Shown piece after piece: positions 47,951 through 56,881 of a stretch of 64,000 bases of DNA (the first letter of the stretch is position 1; every line of letters starts with the position of its first letter). The notes below the pieces were generated by a model, which saw nothing but the letters and a program-made list of their open reading frames with translations, was not told where the DNA came from and did not search any database. The stretch is from Melghiribacillus thermohalophilus (GTDB taxonomy: Bacteria > Bacillota > Bacilli > Bacillales > Alkalibacillaceae): the NCBI RefSeq assembly GCF_004342905.1, contig NZ_SMAN01000012.1, forward strand, positions 18,225 through 82,224, given 5' to 3'. A program made the translations under genes and the position numbers.

Positions 47951-48275
47951 TAACCGGAGTTGTAGCTGTAGTCGAAGGGGATAAAATATATATTTTTACC
48001 AAATGGACAGTACACTTTTAGGATTGCATGAGCTTTTTTGCTCATTTGGTAGAGATATACATAATCTGAATATAATATTCTAACTATATTTATGCATCGC
48101 TAGTGTACATACATACTATAATGAATCAATAGGGAATCACATTTCTTTTAGGTATTTAACTGACTTAGTCCTCTCACAGTAGACATAGGGATAAATGTGA
48201 ATACTAAATAAAACTTTTCTTCGCTTCTTTTATTTTTCCTCTATACTCCTTATACTGAGAGAGAAGAACGATGAA
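47951..48275. other. intergenic region, no gene seen
   Basis: AT-rich spacer after the IS4 remnant, containing the upstream region of the C45 hydrolase gene. No hairpin or ORF is supported. Confidence 0.4.
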
Positions 48276-48290
48276 TTGGGGAATCTTTTC

Positions 48291-49343
48291 ATGAGACAAA
48301 TTTACAGCGATGTCATTACGTTTCGGGGAAGTTATTATGCGTTCGGCTTTTTTCAGGGAGAACGATTACAGGATTCGTTGATTATACATAATCGTAAGAA
48401 GCAAAAACGAATCCGAAAACCGAGGTTTTCCATCGATGTTCAAGAAGCGAAACACTGGATCACGGCCTTTTCTGAAGGTGTCTGGGAGGAGCTTATCGGC
48501 CTTCAGGACAGTCTGAAATGGCCAATGGAAGAGGTGCTGGCCGAGTTTGGCGGGTACCGGCTCGATTATGTCCGTTCAGGCTGCTCCATTATGATCGGGG
48601 ACGATTATTTTGTCCGGAATTATGATTATATGCCGAAAACCTATGAGGGAAGGTATGTGCTGTTTCAGCCCGAAGATCAGGGAATGGCTACGATCGGGCC
48701 AGGCCAGCGGATTACCGGAAGAATGGACGGAATGAATGAGGCGGGGCTTGTGATCGGCTATAATTTTACGCATCGGAAAAAGCCTAAAGACGGTTTTATT
48801 TGCTGTATGATCGCCCGACTTGTGCTGGAGTCCAGCCGAAATTGCGATGAAGCCATTGAACGACTTCGGGAGATTCCCCACCGCCACTCCTTCAGCTATA
48901 TTATTTTTGACCGGTCCGGGGCATCCTATGTGATAGAAGCAAGCCCCCGGGGAACGGAAGTCCGAAAGGCAAATCTGTGCACGAATCACTTTGAAATCAT
49001 GACAGAGGAAAACCGTCATCACCTGGAAGATTCCTATAAGCGAATGGAGATCCTGAAGGGCAACCAGCCTTATATTTTGAGTGCGAAGGATGCTTTTCGT
49101 CTTCTCAATGAAACGGACCGCGGTATTTTTTCCAAACAATATCGAAACTGGGCAGGGACCATTCATACATCTGCCTATTTTCCAGGGAATCTCCAGGCAT
49201 GGTTTGCCCTTGGTGGTGATGCCGAACCATATGAAATTAATTTTGGGGATTGGCTTGATGGAAACGAGGTTTCCATTAAGCGTTTTTATGGAAGTGTCGA
49301 TACGGACATCCCGTTTGCCCATATGGATGAAAAGGCTTATTAA
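48291..49343 (+). CDS. C45-family autoprocessing N-terminal nucleophile hydrolase
   Basis: About 350 residues. Cys98 in RSGCSIMIGDDYFVRNYDY is the expected N-terminal nucleophile exposed by self-cleavage, as in acyl-coenzyme A:6-aminopenicillanate acyltransferase and related amide hydrolases. The GMNEAGLVIGYNF block also fits the family. I use the ATG at 48291 after GGGGAA, not the TTG at 48276. It is followed after 24 bases by D-serine dehydratase, so it may release D-serine or a related amine from an amide; that is inference. Confidence 0.8.
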   Translation: MRQIYSDVITFRGSYYAFGFFQGERLQDSLIIHNRKKQKRIRKPRFSIDVQEAKHWITAFSEGVWEELIGLQDSLKWPMEEVLAEFGGYRLDYVRSGCSIMIGDDYFVRNYDYMPKTYEGRYVLFQPEDQGMATIGPGQRITGRMDGMNEAGLVIGYNFTHRKKPKDGFICCMIARLVLESSRNCDEAIERLREIPHRHSFSYIIFDRSGASYVIEASPRGTEVRKANLCTNHFEIMTEENRHHLEDSYKRMEILKGNQPYILSAKDAFRLLNETDRGIFSKQYRNWAGTIHTSAYFPGNLQAWFALGGDAEPYEINFGDWLDGNEVSIKRFYGSVDTDIPFAHMDEKAY

Positions 49344-49367
49344 ATTTTTGAAGAGTGGTGAAAGTTT

Positions 49368-50705
49368 ATGGCGATGAAGATTCACGGCAAGACCGTTGAG
49401 GAATGGCAAAAAGATTTTCCCCTGCTGAGGGACATCATGGATTTAAAACCCGTATTCTGGGTAAATCATATGCGGCCCAGAATGGCGGATATTCCATCTC
49501 TTCCCCTCTCACTGGATGATATGCTGGCTGCAGCAAAATTGTTCGAACGGTTTCAGCCTTTTTTCAAGAAGGTGTTTCCAGAAACAAAGGAGACAAATGG
49601 AATGATTGAATCTCCGCTGACGGAAATTCCAAATATGAAAACAAGGCTTGAGAAAGAACGTAATGCCGCCATTAATGGGCGGTTGTATATCAAACAGGAC
49701 AATGCCCTTCCTGTTACAGGTTCCATCAAAGCGCGAGGCGGATTTTTCGAGGTACTTCATTATGCGGAACAGCTTGCCCTGAATGCAGGACTGATTACCA
49801 GGAATGATCATTACGAAAAATTTGCAGAACCAGATATGAAGAAGTTTTTCTCCCGATTTACCATTGGGGTAGGATCCACCGGGAACCTGGGGCTAAGTAT
49901 TGGGACGATGGCAGCGGTTCTTGGATTTAATGTGAATGTGTATATGTCCAGGGACGCGAAGGAGTGGAAAAAGGAACTTCTTCGGAAAAAGGGCGCGAAT
50001 GTTTTTGAATTTGACGGAGATTTCAGTGAAGCTATCGATGAAGGACGAAAAAAGACAGAAGCAGATCCAAAGGGATATTTTGTGGATGACGAAAAGTCGA
50101 AATATCTGTTTTTGGGATATAGTGTGGCGGCACTGCGGCTGAAAGAACAGTTCAAACAGGAGAACATCCCGGTGGATGAGGATCATCCACTGTTTGTCTA
50201 CCTGCCATGCGGAGTTGGCGGCTCCCCGGGGGGCATCACTTTTGGATTAAAGCAGCTGTTCGGTGATCATGTCCACTGTTTTCTTGTGGAGCCGACCCAT
50301 TCTCCGGCGGTTCTGCTGGGAATGCTTACGGAACTCGGCTCAAAGGTAAGCGTCCAGGACTTCGGCATTGATAACCGGACGGAAGCCGATGGGCTTGCAG
50401 TTGGAAGGCCGTCTGCCTTTGCTTCAGGTTTTATTCAAAAGCTGGCAAGCGGGGTATATACCATTGAAGATGAGGAGTTATTTCCTCTGCTTGCGATGCT
50501 GAAAGACGAAGAAGGAATTTTTGTAGAGCCTTCGGCGACTGCAGGACTGCCAGGCCCATTTCGTCTGCAGGAAACCCGCTACACAGAGGATGATGGTTTA
50601 ATGGGAAAAATGGATCAGGCCACCCACCTCGTCTGGTCAACCGGTGGATCCCTTGTCCCCGACGAAGACCGCAAAACCTTCTACCAGCGAGGATTAAAAA
50701 AATAA
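49368..50705 (+). CDS. dsdA: D-serine ammonia-lyase (D-serine dehydratase)
   Basis: PLP enzyme converting D-serine to pyruvate and ammonia, 445 residues. The PLP lysine is Lys121 in VTGSIKARGGFFE; VGSTGNLGLSIG and LPCGVGGSPGGITFG form the phosphate-binding loops. Length and order match DsdA. It is the second gene of a pair with the C45 hydrolase. No DsdC-type regulator or DsdX permease is present. Downstream lie copies of the dispersed palindromic repeat. Confidence 0.95.
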   Translation: MAMKIHGKTVEEWQKDFPLLRDIMDLKPVFWVNHMRPRMADIPSLPLSLDDMLAAAKLFERFQPFFKKVFPETKETNGMIESPLTEIPNMKTRLEKERNAAINGRLYIKQDNALPVTGSIKARGGFFEVLHYAEQLALNAGLITRNDHYEKFAEPDMKKFFSRFTIGVGSTGNLGLSIGTMAAVLGFNVNVYMSRDAKEWKKELLRKKGANVFEFDGDFSEAIDEGRKKTEADPKGYFVDDEKSKYLFLGYSVAALRLKEQFKQENIPVDEDHPLFVYLPCGVGGSPGGITFGLKQLFGDHVHCFLVEPTHSPAVLLGMLTELGSKVSVQDFGIDNRTEADGLAVGRPSAFASGFIQKLASGVYTIEDEELFPLLAMLKDEEGIFVEPSATAGLPGPFRLQETRYTEDDGLMGKMDQATHLVWSTGGSLVPDEDRKTFYQRGLKK

Positions 50706-50710
50706 GTCAA

Positions 50711-50834
50711 GGTGCCTGGCACTTGTCGAAAAATCTTTGTTTGAAGCCCTGATAAATCAAAGTTTTATATAATAACATACACAAAAACCCCATCGACAGG
50801 TGCCTGGCACCTGTCGATTAGGCACCTGTCGATT
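50711..50834. repeat. palindromic repeat cluster downstream of dsdA
   Basis: Three copies. A half-site GGTGCCTGGCACTTGTCGAA starts at 50711. A perfect palindrome at 50793-50817 has 12-bp arms TCGACAGGTGCC around a central T. A partial GGCACCTGTCGA ends at 50832. Same family as the ars-operon copies. The hairpins could also end transcription of dsdA and the convergent VOC gene, although no T-run follows. Confidence 0.85.
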
Positions 50835-50870
50835 TCTGTCAACGCTGGTTTTGCATTCAGACAGATCCGG

Positions 50871-51266
50871 TCATGGGGCTACAAGCTCTACCTTAATCCG
50901 ATCCGGATCTTCAAAATATACAGCATAATGATCGTTTCCGCCTGCAAAGGGGTGACGATCTTCATAAAGAATGGGAACCCCTCTGCCTCTTAACATTTCT
51001 GTCATTTCATCTACCTGGGCACGGGATTCGGCATGAAACGCCAGATGATTTAGTCCCACCCGGCACCTGTGATAAGGTATATCTAAAAACCTTTCTTCAG
51101 CCTGAACGAATACCATATACGTCTGGCCCAGTTTCCAGCTTTGCCCCTTTTCCCATTTCTGAAAAGGGGTATACCCAAGTCCCTCCAAAAACCAGCCCCA
51201 AAAATCAGCCGACCGTTTTAAATCGGAAACAAAAATTTCGATGTGATGAATCAGTCCCTTTGACAA
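50871..51266 (-). CDS. VOC-family (glyoxalase-fold) protein
   Basis: 131 residues made of two beta-alpha-beta-beta-beta modules. Candidate metal ligands are His near residue 8 (LIHHIEIFV), His in LNHLAFHAE and Glu in the final DRIKVELVAP. AGGAGATG precedes a TTG start. Dioxygenase, glyoxalase or drug-binding functions share this fold; the specific one is unknown. Confidence 0.82.
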   Translation of the reverse strand: MSKGLIHHIEIFVSDLKRSADFWGWFLEGLGYTPFQKWEKGQSWKLGQTYMVFVQAEERFLDIPYHRCRVGLNHLAFHAESRAQVDEMTEMLRGRGVPILYEDRHPFAGGNDHYAVYFEDPDRIKVELVAP

Positions 51267-51319
51267 TCGATCATCTCCTTTTTACAACAACAAGTCATAC
51301 CTGCCTTTCAGTCTATCAC

Positions 51320-51868
51320 TCAGACGGATTTTGGCACCTTTTTCAAATAATCCCTATACAAAAAGGCCACTAACACCAGTATCAGAACTGCCATCATTGT
51401 TGACAGAATCCATAGATTTTTTTCATGGATATTCCAGCCGGTAACCGTAATCACTCCAACCATAATCGGTGCCATCATATCATACGCCCTGGCTTTATAA
51501 AACCAGCCAAATGGAAATAGGTGAGCGCCGGTAATGATTGCAAAAAACCATATCATATGTTCAGGACTCTTGTACAGAGCCCATATTAAAAAAGGAAAAT
51601 AAAGAAACTGAGCCATATTTAGATAGAATCCCAGCATTCCTAACGGGTCATTCATTCGCCAATCACTCTTCATCAGTTTTGAAATTAGTACAGCCACGGG
51701 AAACGTCAAACCGGTTAAAAAAAGAGTAACAATATTTTTGTCGAACATATCCAGAGGCTGCAGAAGAATCACAGTTATCATCATCCAGATGAATGAACCG
51801 GATATCAAAAAAGGAATCCCGTTTTTCCCTCTTACCGATAATTGGTTCCTGAGTTCAGTTATATTCAT
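51320..51868 (-). CDS. DUF7010-like membrane protein
   Basis: 182 residues with six helices. The layout (N-terminal LRNQLSVRGKNGIPFLISG before the first helix, GAHLFPFGWFYKARAYDMMAP in the middle) matches a small family of Firmicutes membrane proteins that I recall as DUF7010. Function unknown. Confidence 0.65.
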   Translation of the reverse strand: MNITELRNQLSVRGKNGIPFLISGSFIWMMITVILLQPLDMFDKNIVTLFLTGLTFPVAVLISKLMKSDWRMNDPLGMLGFYLNMAQFLYFPFLIWALYKSPEHMIWFFAIITGAHLFPFGWFYKARAYDMMAPIMVGVITVTGWNIHEKNLWILSTMMAVLILVLVAFLYRDYLKKVPKSV

Positions 51869-52163
51869 TCCTTCCCACTCCCAACGTTTGTTTCACTTTT
51901 GGCAAGCCAAAATAATTACTTTTCTTTTAAATACGCTATTTTTGCCGTAAACCCTTCATGATTCTATTTCTACTTCCTGGAGAATGGCATCAATTATAAC
52001 GATCCATTTGCCGGGTTCTAACATGATTGAAAGATGCGACAGGTGACACATAATAAATCATGAGGGATTCTGCACACGTAAACAGGTTGGTCAAACCCTT
52101 TCCGATAACTGACCGAATGTGATCCGTTTCGAAATATGATTTTCTATAGGCCGGATTCCCGGC
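51869..52163. other. intergenic region with one repeat half-site
   Basis: No gene. GCGACAGGTGACAC at 52036 is a diverged half of the GGTGCC/GGCACC palindromic family. The rest shows no structure I can defend. Confidence 0.5.
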
Positions 52164-52207
52164 AAAAAATGACCCCGCTCCACCTCGTTTATGAGAGTGA
52201 GCGGGGT
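52164..52207 (-). terminator. terminator of the 52.2-kb helical gene
   Basis: ACCCCGCTC (52172-52180) pairs with GAGCGGGGT (52199-52207). Six A at 52164-52169 give the U-run on the minus strand. Confidence 0.9.
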
Positions 52208-52219
52208 TCTCTACGATTC

Positions 52220-52474
52220 CTATCCCTGCAACGATGTCTGGGTTTCAAATAAATGATTGAGCATTTCCTGGGCGCGGTGGATTTCCTTTTGCCCATGCTC
52301 ATCACCCGTTACACCATTTCGCTGGATTGCATTCACGAGCTTTTGGGCACGGATTAAACATTGCTGTGCCTCCTGCAGCTGCTGTGAATCATTGTTTCCC
52401 TGGGCGTTCAAAACCGCTTTTCTCGCGATTTCAACCGATTCAATGGCTTCCATTAATTGACGTTCATGCTCCAC
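52220..52474 (-). CDS. small helical protein (84 aa)
   Basis: A soluble, Gln/Glu-rich helical protein (EHERQLMEAIESVEIARKAV to the end). The frame is open to 52486, but I prefer the GTG at 52474 because AAGGTGG then lies at a normal distance. It resembles the short helical DUF2564-type proteins of Bacillus, but I am not sure. Single gene with its own terminator. Confidence 0.6.
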   Translation of the reverse strand: MEHERQLMEAIESVEIARKAVLNAQGNNDSQQLQEAQQCLIRAQKLVNAIQRNGVTGDEHGQKEIHRAQEMLNHLFETQTSLQG

Positions 52475-52532
52475 GAAGGCCACCACCTTTTATACATAAA
52501 ATATGTCAAAATAAACCGGATTATACCGCTGA

Positions 52533-52541
52533 CCCCCCCCC
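52533..52541. repeat. nine-base C homopolymer
   Basis: A C9 tract lies about 100 bases upstream of the LysE-type exporter gene, in the divergent promoter region shared with the small helical gene. Such tracts can vary in length by slippage. Confidence 0.6.
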
Positions 52542-52639
52542 GTATTCATGACACCCAAAATTTCAACTCATTTTTTTGTTGTACAAGTCCCCTGCTATGA
52601 ATAGACATGTGTTGAAACCCCTTTAAGGAGTGACGGATC

Positions 52640-53263
52640 GTGCAAATCTTTTTCAGTTATATTCTCCTGGGAATATCCCTTGCCGCCCCCATAGGACCTA
52701 TTAATGCCGCCCAGCTGGACAGGGGAATACGCAAAGGTTTTTTCCATGCCTGGATGATCGGGCTGGGCGCTGTTGTGGCTGATGGGGTTTATATGCTTAT
52801 TGTATATATGGGATTTGTTCATATCATTGATTCGCCATTTATTAAAACATTTCTCTGGTTATTTGGCTGCTTTGTATTGCTATATACGGGCATTGAATGC
52901 ATTGTTTCCAGAAAACAAGTGACAACGGATGACTCAAGAGAGACCGAGCCTGCTTATCAATCATTTCTGTCAGGATTTGTGATTTCCATTACCAATCCAT
53001 TGACCATCCTGTTCTGGCTCGGCATTTATGGCTCTGTTCTTGCAAATACGGCTTCCGCTTATGGCAGGAAAGATCTTTTTCTTTACAGCAGCGCTATTTT
53101 CATTGGGTTGTTTATATGGGATATCTCGATGGCAGCTGTGTCCAGCGGATTTCGCAGATTTTTTGATCGTAATATATTATCCTCTATTTCCATCATTTCC
53201 GGCCTGGTGATGATTGGGTTCGGACTTTATTTTGGCACACAGGGAATCAGGCTACTTTTGTAA
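52640..53263 (+). CDS. LysE-family exporter
   Basis: 207 residues with six helices. The conserved start GISLAAPIGPINAAQLDRGI (Pro-rich, with Gly-Pro) and the later SGFVISITNPLTILFWLGIY are the diagnostic family blocks. It exports amino acids or related small molecules; which one is unknown. AAGGAGTG precedes a GTG start. The 21-bp mini-array begins shortly after its stop. Confidence 0.85.
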   Translation: MQIFFSYILLGISLAAPIGPINAAQLDRGIRKGFFHAWMIGLGAVVADGVYMLIVYMGFVHIIDSPFIKTFLWLFGCFVLLYTGIECIVSRKQVTTDDSRETEPAYQSFLSGFVISITNPLTILFWLGIYGSVLANTASAYGRKDLFLYSSAIFIGLFIWDISMAAVSSGFRRFFDRNILSSISIISGLVMIGFGLYFGTQGIRLLL

Positions 53264-53296
53264 GCGGGCAACGCCCCCTGTAGAGGGATAAATTTT

Positions 53297-53401
53297 GTGC
53301 TCCCAAAGGATGGTGCCAATCGCCCATGCAAAGGGGGCATTCGCCCAGGGTTTCGGCTGACGGCCCAGGATCTGTGTGTAGCCGCCCAAAGGTCAAATCA
53401 A
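53297..53401. repeat. degenerate 21-bp mini-array, inverted relative to the 58-kb array
   Basis: Five units of 21 bases start at 53297, 53318, 53339, 53360 and 53381. Each carries a GCCCA or TCCCA core near its left end. The best unit has ACGGCCCAGG, which is the reverse complement of the TGGGCCGT core of the array at 58426-59157. No ORF is involved. Confidence 0.6.
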
Positions 53402-53410
53402 AGATGATTA

Positions 53411-54739
53411 CTACCTCAGTTCCTTTTCACTTCGTATTTTTGATTGAAAAAAAGAAACCATACCAATAACCGCTACAAATCCAAGACTAATCAGAAACCC
53501 GGGACGACTAGATTCAGATACAGCCGCCCCACTTACAGCCAGAAGAACAAGAACCATACCCATCTGTATTTTGACCTGCCCTGCTGTATCTGGCTTCGTT
53601 AATCTTCTGGACGACTGTAAAATAAATAGCCAGTTGTAAATGAGCATGAGCCCCGCTCCCGTTGTTACATACTCATAAATGTTTTCCGGGAGCAAAAGAG
53701 CCATAATAATGGATGCCCCCAGCGCAACGATTAACAGTATCAGGGAAGGGACAGAAACCGACAATCGCTCCTTTCTTGCAAACATAGACGGAGCATCCCC
53801 ATCTTCAGCAAGTGTCGTCAAAATCATGGTTACTCCGTAAAGGGCTGCGACCATTGTTGAAAATCCTGCAATAATAAACACAGCATTAAAAAGATGAGAA
53901 AAAAATGTCAAATGAAATTGCTCGAGAACGGTTACAAAGGGACTTTCCTCCGAACTAAACTGATTCCACTGAACGAGGATCAGTGCCAGGGAGATGGACA
54001 TGCCGTAAATGATTACAAGCAGGCCCAGCATGACTCTTCCTGCTTTTGGTGCTTCCTCGGGTTTTCTTAGTTCGGCAGCCATCAGACCCATGACTTCAAT
54101 TCCTCCAAAGGCATAAAAGGCAAAGATAAGGCTTGTCCATAACCCAGATACCCCCTCGGGGAAAAAATCCTGTGGTGAAACAGGGATGTGAAGAGCCCCC
54201 ATTCGACTGATCTCAGCAAACACAAAATATATGGCAATGATAATAAACATGACAATAGCCGCTACTTTTAAAACGGCAAAGAGATTTTCCAGATCACTTA
54301 ACTTCTTAGCTCCTGCCAAAAGAACCACGATCCCGAGAGCCCCATAACATACAGCAAATATCCATAAGGGAATCTGGGGAAACCAGAACCGAGAAAATAT
54401 GGATAGTGCAGTCAATTGACTTCCCATGATCAGAAGTTCAGAACTGCAGTACACCCATCCGACGCTAAAACCGGCCCAGTGTCCGAAAGCCTTTTTCGCA
54501 TATTCACGAAAAGAACCCTTCTCCGGGTGAACAGCCATCATTGCGGATAATGCGTCATAGACGAGATAGGTGGCCAGACCCGCTGCAATAAAAGATATGA
54601 TTACAGATGGTCCAGTCATTTGAATCCCGATACTGGAACCAAGAAAAAACCCTGTTCCAATGGTACAGCCTACGCCGAACAGGGATAATTGCCACCATTT
54701 CATATTATGCTGATTTTTCTTGTTTTCTGGATCACCCAT
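53411..54739 (-). CDS. APC-superfamily amino acid permease
   Basis: About 442 residues with twelve helices. GVGCTIGTGFFLGSSIGIQMTG is the unwound first helix and FAFYAFGGIEVMGLMAAE the helix 6 block typical of amino acid transporters of this superfamily. AGGAGG precedes the ATG of MGDPENKKNQ; thirteen extra codons upstream are not used. Substrate unknown. Convergent with the LysE gene, with the 21-bp mini-array between them. Confidence 0.88.
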   Translation of the reverse strand: MGDPENKKNQHNMKWWQLSLFGVGCTIGTGFFLGSSIGIQMTGPSVIISFIAAGLATYLVYDALSAMMAVHPEKGSFREYAKKAFGHWAGFSVGWVYCSSELLIMGSQLTALSIFSRFWFPQIPLWIFAVCYGALGIVVLLAGAKKLSDLENLFAVLKVAAIVMFIIIAIYFVFAEISRMGALHIPVSPQDFFPEGVSGLWTSLIFAFYAFGGIEVMGLMAAELRKPEEAPKAGRVMLGLLVIIYGMSISLALILVQWNQFSSEESPFVTVLEQFHLTFFSHLFNAVFIIAGFSTMVAALYGVTMILTTLAEDGDAPSMFARKERLSVSVPSLILLIVALGASIIMALLLPENIYEYVTTGAGLMLIYNWLFILQSSRRLTKPDTAGQVKIQMGMVLVLLAVSGAAVSESSRPGFLISLGFVAVIGMVSFFQSKIRSEKELR

Positions 54740-54899
54740 GCAAAGACCTCCTGGTTGGCTTTGATACCGTTTGAGCATGCATGCGGCATTGGGCGACGAT
54801 CAATCTGACCAAATATTCTGGTAAAAGCAGGCATACCAATCACTCATCAAGGCATATAAATATTCTGGGTACGACATCATAAAATAGGAGGATGTTACA

Positions 54900-55721
54900 T
54901 TGTCAACATCAGCAGACCGAAAGCTTGTCGGCAACTACCAGATGTTTTACCGTTACTGGGATGCCCCGTGTGATGATGTGGTTGTATTTATCCATGGCAT
55001 CCCTACCAATTCCCATCTGTGGGATCAAGTTATCCCTTACCTGCAGGGAAAGTATAAGATCATTGCGGTGGACATGATTGGATACGGAAAATCAGACAGG
55101 GCCCCCTATACGGAACTGACCCTTCCGAAGCAGGCGGAATACATGATTCAGCTTCTCTCCCAGCTGGGAATTGAAAAAGCTCATTTTGTCGGCCATGATC
55201 TTGGTGGAGGAATTGTTCAAATTATCGCCGTTCACTATCCCCAGCACGTCAAAAGCCTTGTAATTGCTGATGGGGTGTGTTTTTCCAACTGGCCTCTTCC
55301 AAAAGTCGTTTCCATCCGCTGGCCAACCGCGTTTGAATTTGAACCGACTCCTTTGTTTATTGAACGTATGCTGCGGGAAGGGGTGTACAATCCACAGGTA
55401 TTAACCCCTAAAATCATCAAATATTTCACGGCACCTTTTTCCGGGCCGGATGGTCCGCAGCAGCTTCAGCAGGCCTCTTTTGCACTGGACCATCGCCAGA
55501 CAGAGCGCCTGGTGCCTTACTTGAAAAATATACAATTTCCGACTACCCTTCTATGGGGACAGCATGACCGCTATTTAGTGCCATACTGGGCTCAAGCCTT
55601 ACATCAGACCCTTCCGTCATCGCGTTTGAAAATCCTGCCTAAATGCAGCCATTATTCCATGCTGGACTCCCCATCCCTATTCTCAAATGAACTCCTCGAA
55701 CATCTGGATATGGCACCATAG
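54900..55721 (+). CDS. alpha/beta hydrolase, haloalkane dehalogenase/epoxide hydrolase-like
   Basis: 273 residues. The oxyanion motif is HGIPTNSHLW. The nucleophile elbow is VGHDLGGG with Asp100 rather than Ser, as in haloalkane dehalogenases and epoxide hydrolases. The acid is in WGQHDRYLV and the His in KCSHYSMLDSP. AGGAGGATGTTACA precedes a TTG start. Single gene. The substrate cannot be told; a perhydrolase or esterase is less likely because of the Asp. Confidence 0.85.
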   Translation: MSTSADRKLVGNYQMFYRYWDAPCDDVVVFIHGIPTNSHLWDQVIPYLQGKYKIIAVDMIGYGKSDRAPYTELTLPKQAEYMIQLLSQLGIEKAHFVGHDLGGGIVQIIAVHYPQHVKSLVIADGVCFSNWPLPKVVSIRWPTAFEFEPTPLFIERMLREGVYNPQVLTPKIIKYFTAPFSGPDGPQQLQQASFALDHRQTERLVPYLKNIQFPTTLLWGQHDRYLVPYWAQALHQTLPSSRLKILPKCSHYSMLDSPSLFSNELLEHLDMAP

Positions 55722-55817
55722 AAAACCCGTTTATTCTTATTTTCCTCCTGCTAAAATCATCACCATTTTCAGTTAGATGAATATCCTATCATGGAAAATA
55801 TTTTTCGGGAGGAATGA

Positions 55818-56027
55818 ATGATGGCACTGAACAACCAGATGAAAGAACTTCTGGACATGGCCACCTTAACTTACTTGATGGCTAAGAGATATGAATACGT
55901 AGACCCTCAGAAACACATGTACTATTATCAATTGCATTTCCAATATGTCATGCAGCTGGAACAACAGTACATGATGATGGGCGGAATTGGCAGTCCAGAC
56001 CAGTATAACCAGTACCCTATTTACTAA
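55818..56027 (+). CDS. small Tyr/Met/Gln-rich protein (69 aa)
   Basis: 69 residues: a helical N-terminal half, then YVDPQKHMYYYQLHFQYV and a Met/Tyr-rich end (EQQYMMMGGIGSPDQYNQY). GGGAGGAATGA lies before two ATG codons. The Tyr-rich low-complexity end recalls Bacillus spore coat or coat-associated small proteins, but this is only a resemblance. Confidence 0.6.
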   Translation: MMALNNQMKELLDMATLTYLMAKRYEYVDPQKHMYYYQLHFQYVMQLEQQYMMMGGIGSPDQYNQYPIY

Positions 56028-56128
56028 ATGTGATAAAGGGGAGTCTCGTCAAATCTATTGAACGTCTCAGAGACGTCCCCTTCCCATGTAAAATCTTCCC
56101 CGTAATTTTACTTACCGCCATCAGCAGA

Positions 56129-56881
56129 TCAATCCCCGCCAAAAAAGCTTCTGAACGATTGATAGGTTGCTTCCCGGTTGATGGCTGCGATGGAAGTGGT
56201 TAGGGGAAGACCTTTTGGACAAACTTGAACACAATTTTGGGAATTCCCGCAGACTTCCAGCCCACCGTCACCCATAAATGCCTCAAGCCGTTCTTCTTTT
56301 TGCATTTCGCCTGTGGGATGGGCATTTTTTAATCGGACCTGAGAAAAAACAAATGGACCCATGAATCGTGATTTTTCATTGACATTTGGACAGGCCTCCA
56401 GACAGACACCGCATGTAAAACATTTCGATAGTTCATAAGCCCATTGCCGTTTTGTTTCAGCCATTCTGGGACCTGGGCCTAAATCATAGGTGCCGTCGAT
56501 CGGAATCCAGGCCTTGACACGCTTTAGTGCATCAAACATACGGCTCCGGTCCACATACAAATCCCGTATGACCGGAAATTTGCTTAAAGGCTCTAGTCGG
56601 ATGGGCTGTTTTTTCTGGTCTATCAACGCCGAACACGCCTGCTGAGGCTTGCCGTTTATGTTCATGGAACATGCTCCGCATACTTCTTCGAGACAGTTCA
56701 TATCCCACTGAACAGGGGTTGTTTTTTTTCCGTCTTTCGTGACTGGATTTTTCCGGATTTCCATTAATGCAGCGATGATATTCATATTCGGACGGTACGG
56801 AATGAGAAATTCCTCTTCATACGGCTTTGCATCAGGATGATCTTGTCTTTTGATAATTAAATGAATGCTCTTCTTTGCCAT
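56129..56881 (-). CDS. sdhB: succinate dehydrogenase/fumarate reductase iron-sulfur subunit
   Basis: 250 residues. All three cluster sites are present: 2Fe-2S (NCLEEVCGACSMNI with a later Cys in QQACSAL), 4Fe-4S (CFTCGVCLEACP) and 3Fe-4S (CGNSQNCVQVCPKG). GGAGGG precedes the ATG. No sdhA or sdhC is adjacent. Instead a 125-residue ORF overlaps its start by 50 bases. I infer either a second copy beside a standard sdhCAB elsewhere, or a rearranged operon. Confidence 0.9.
   Translation of the reverse strand: MAKKSIHLIIKRQDHPDAKPYEEEFLIPYRPNMNIIAALMEIRKNPVTKDGKKTTPVQWDMNCLEEVCGACSMNINGKPQQACSALIDQKKQPIRLEPLSKFPVIRDLYVDRSRMFDALKRVKAWIPIDGTYDLGPGPRMAETKRQWAYELSKCFTCGVCLEACPNVNEKSRFMGPFVFSQVRLKNAHPTGEMQKEERLEAFMGDGGLEVCGNSQNCVQVCPKGLPLTTSIAAINREATYQSFRSFFGGD

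Noticed and set aside
48576..49409. 277-codon minus-strand ORF
   Set aside because: It is antisense to the C45 hydrolase, which has a family match and ribosome site; the antisense translation has no domain.
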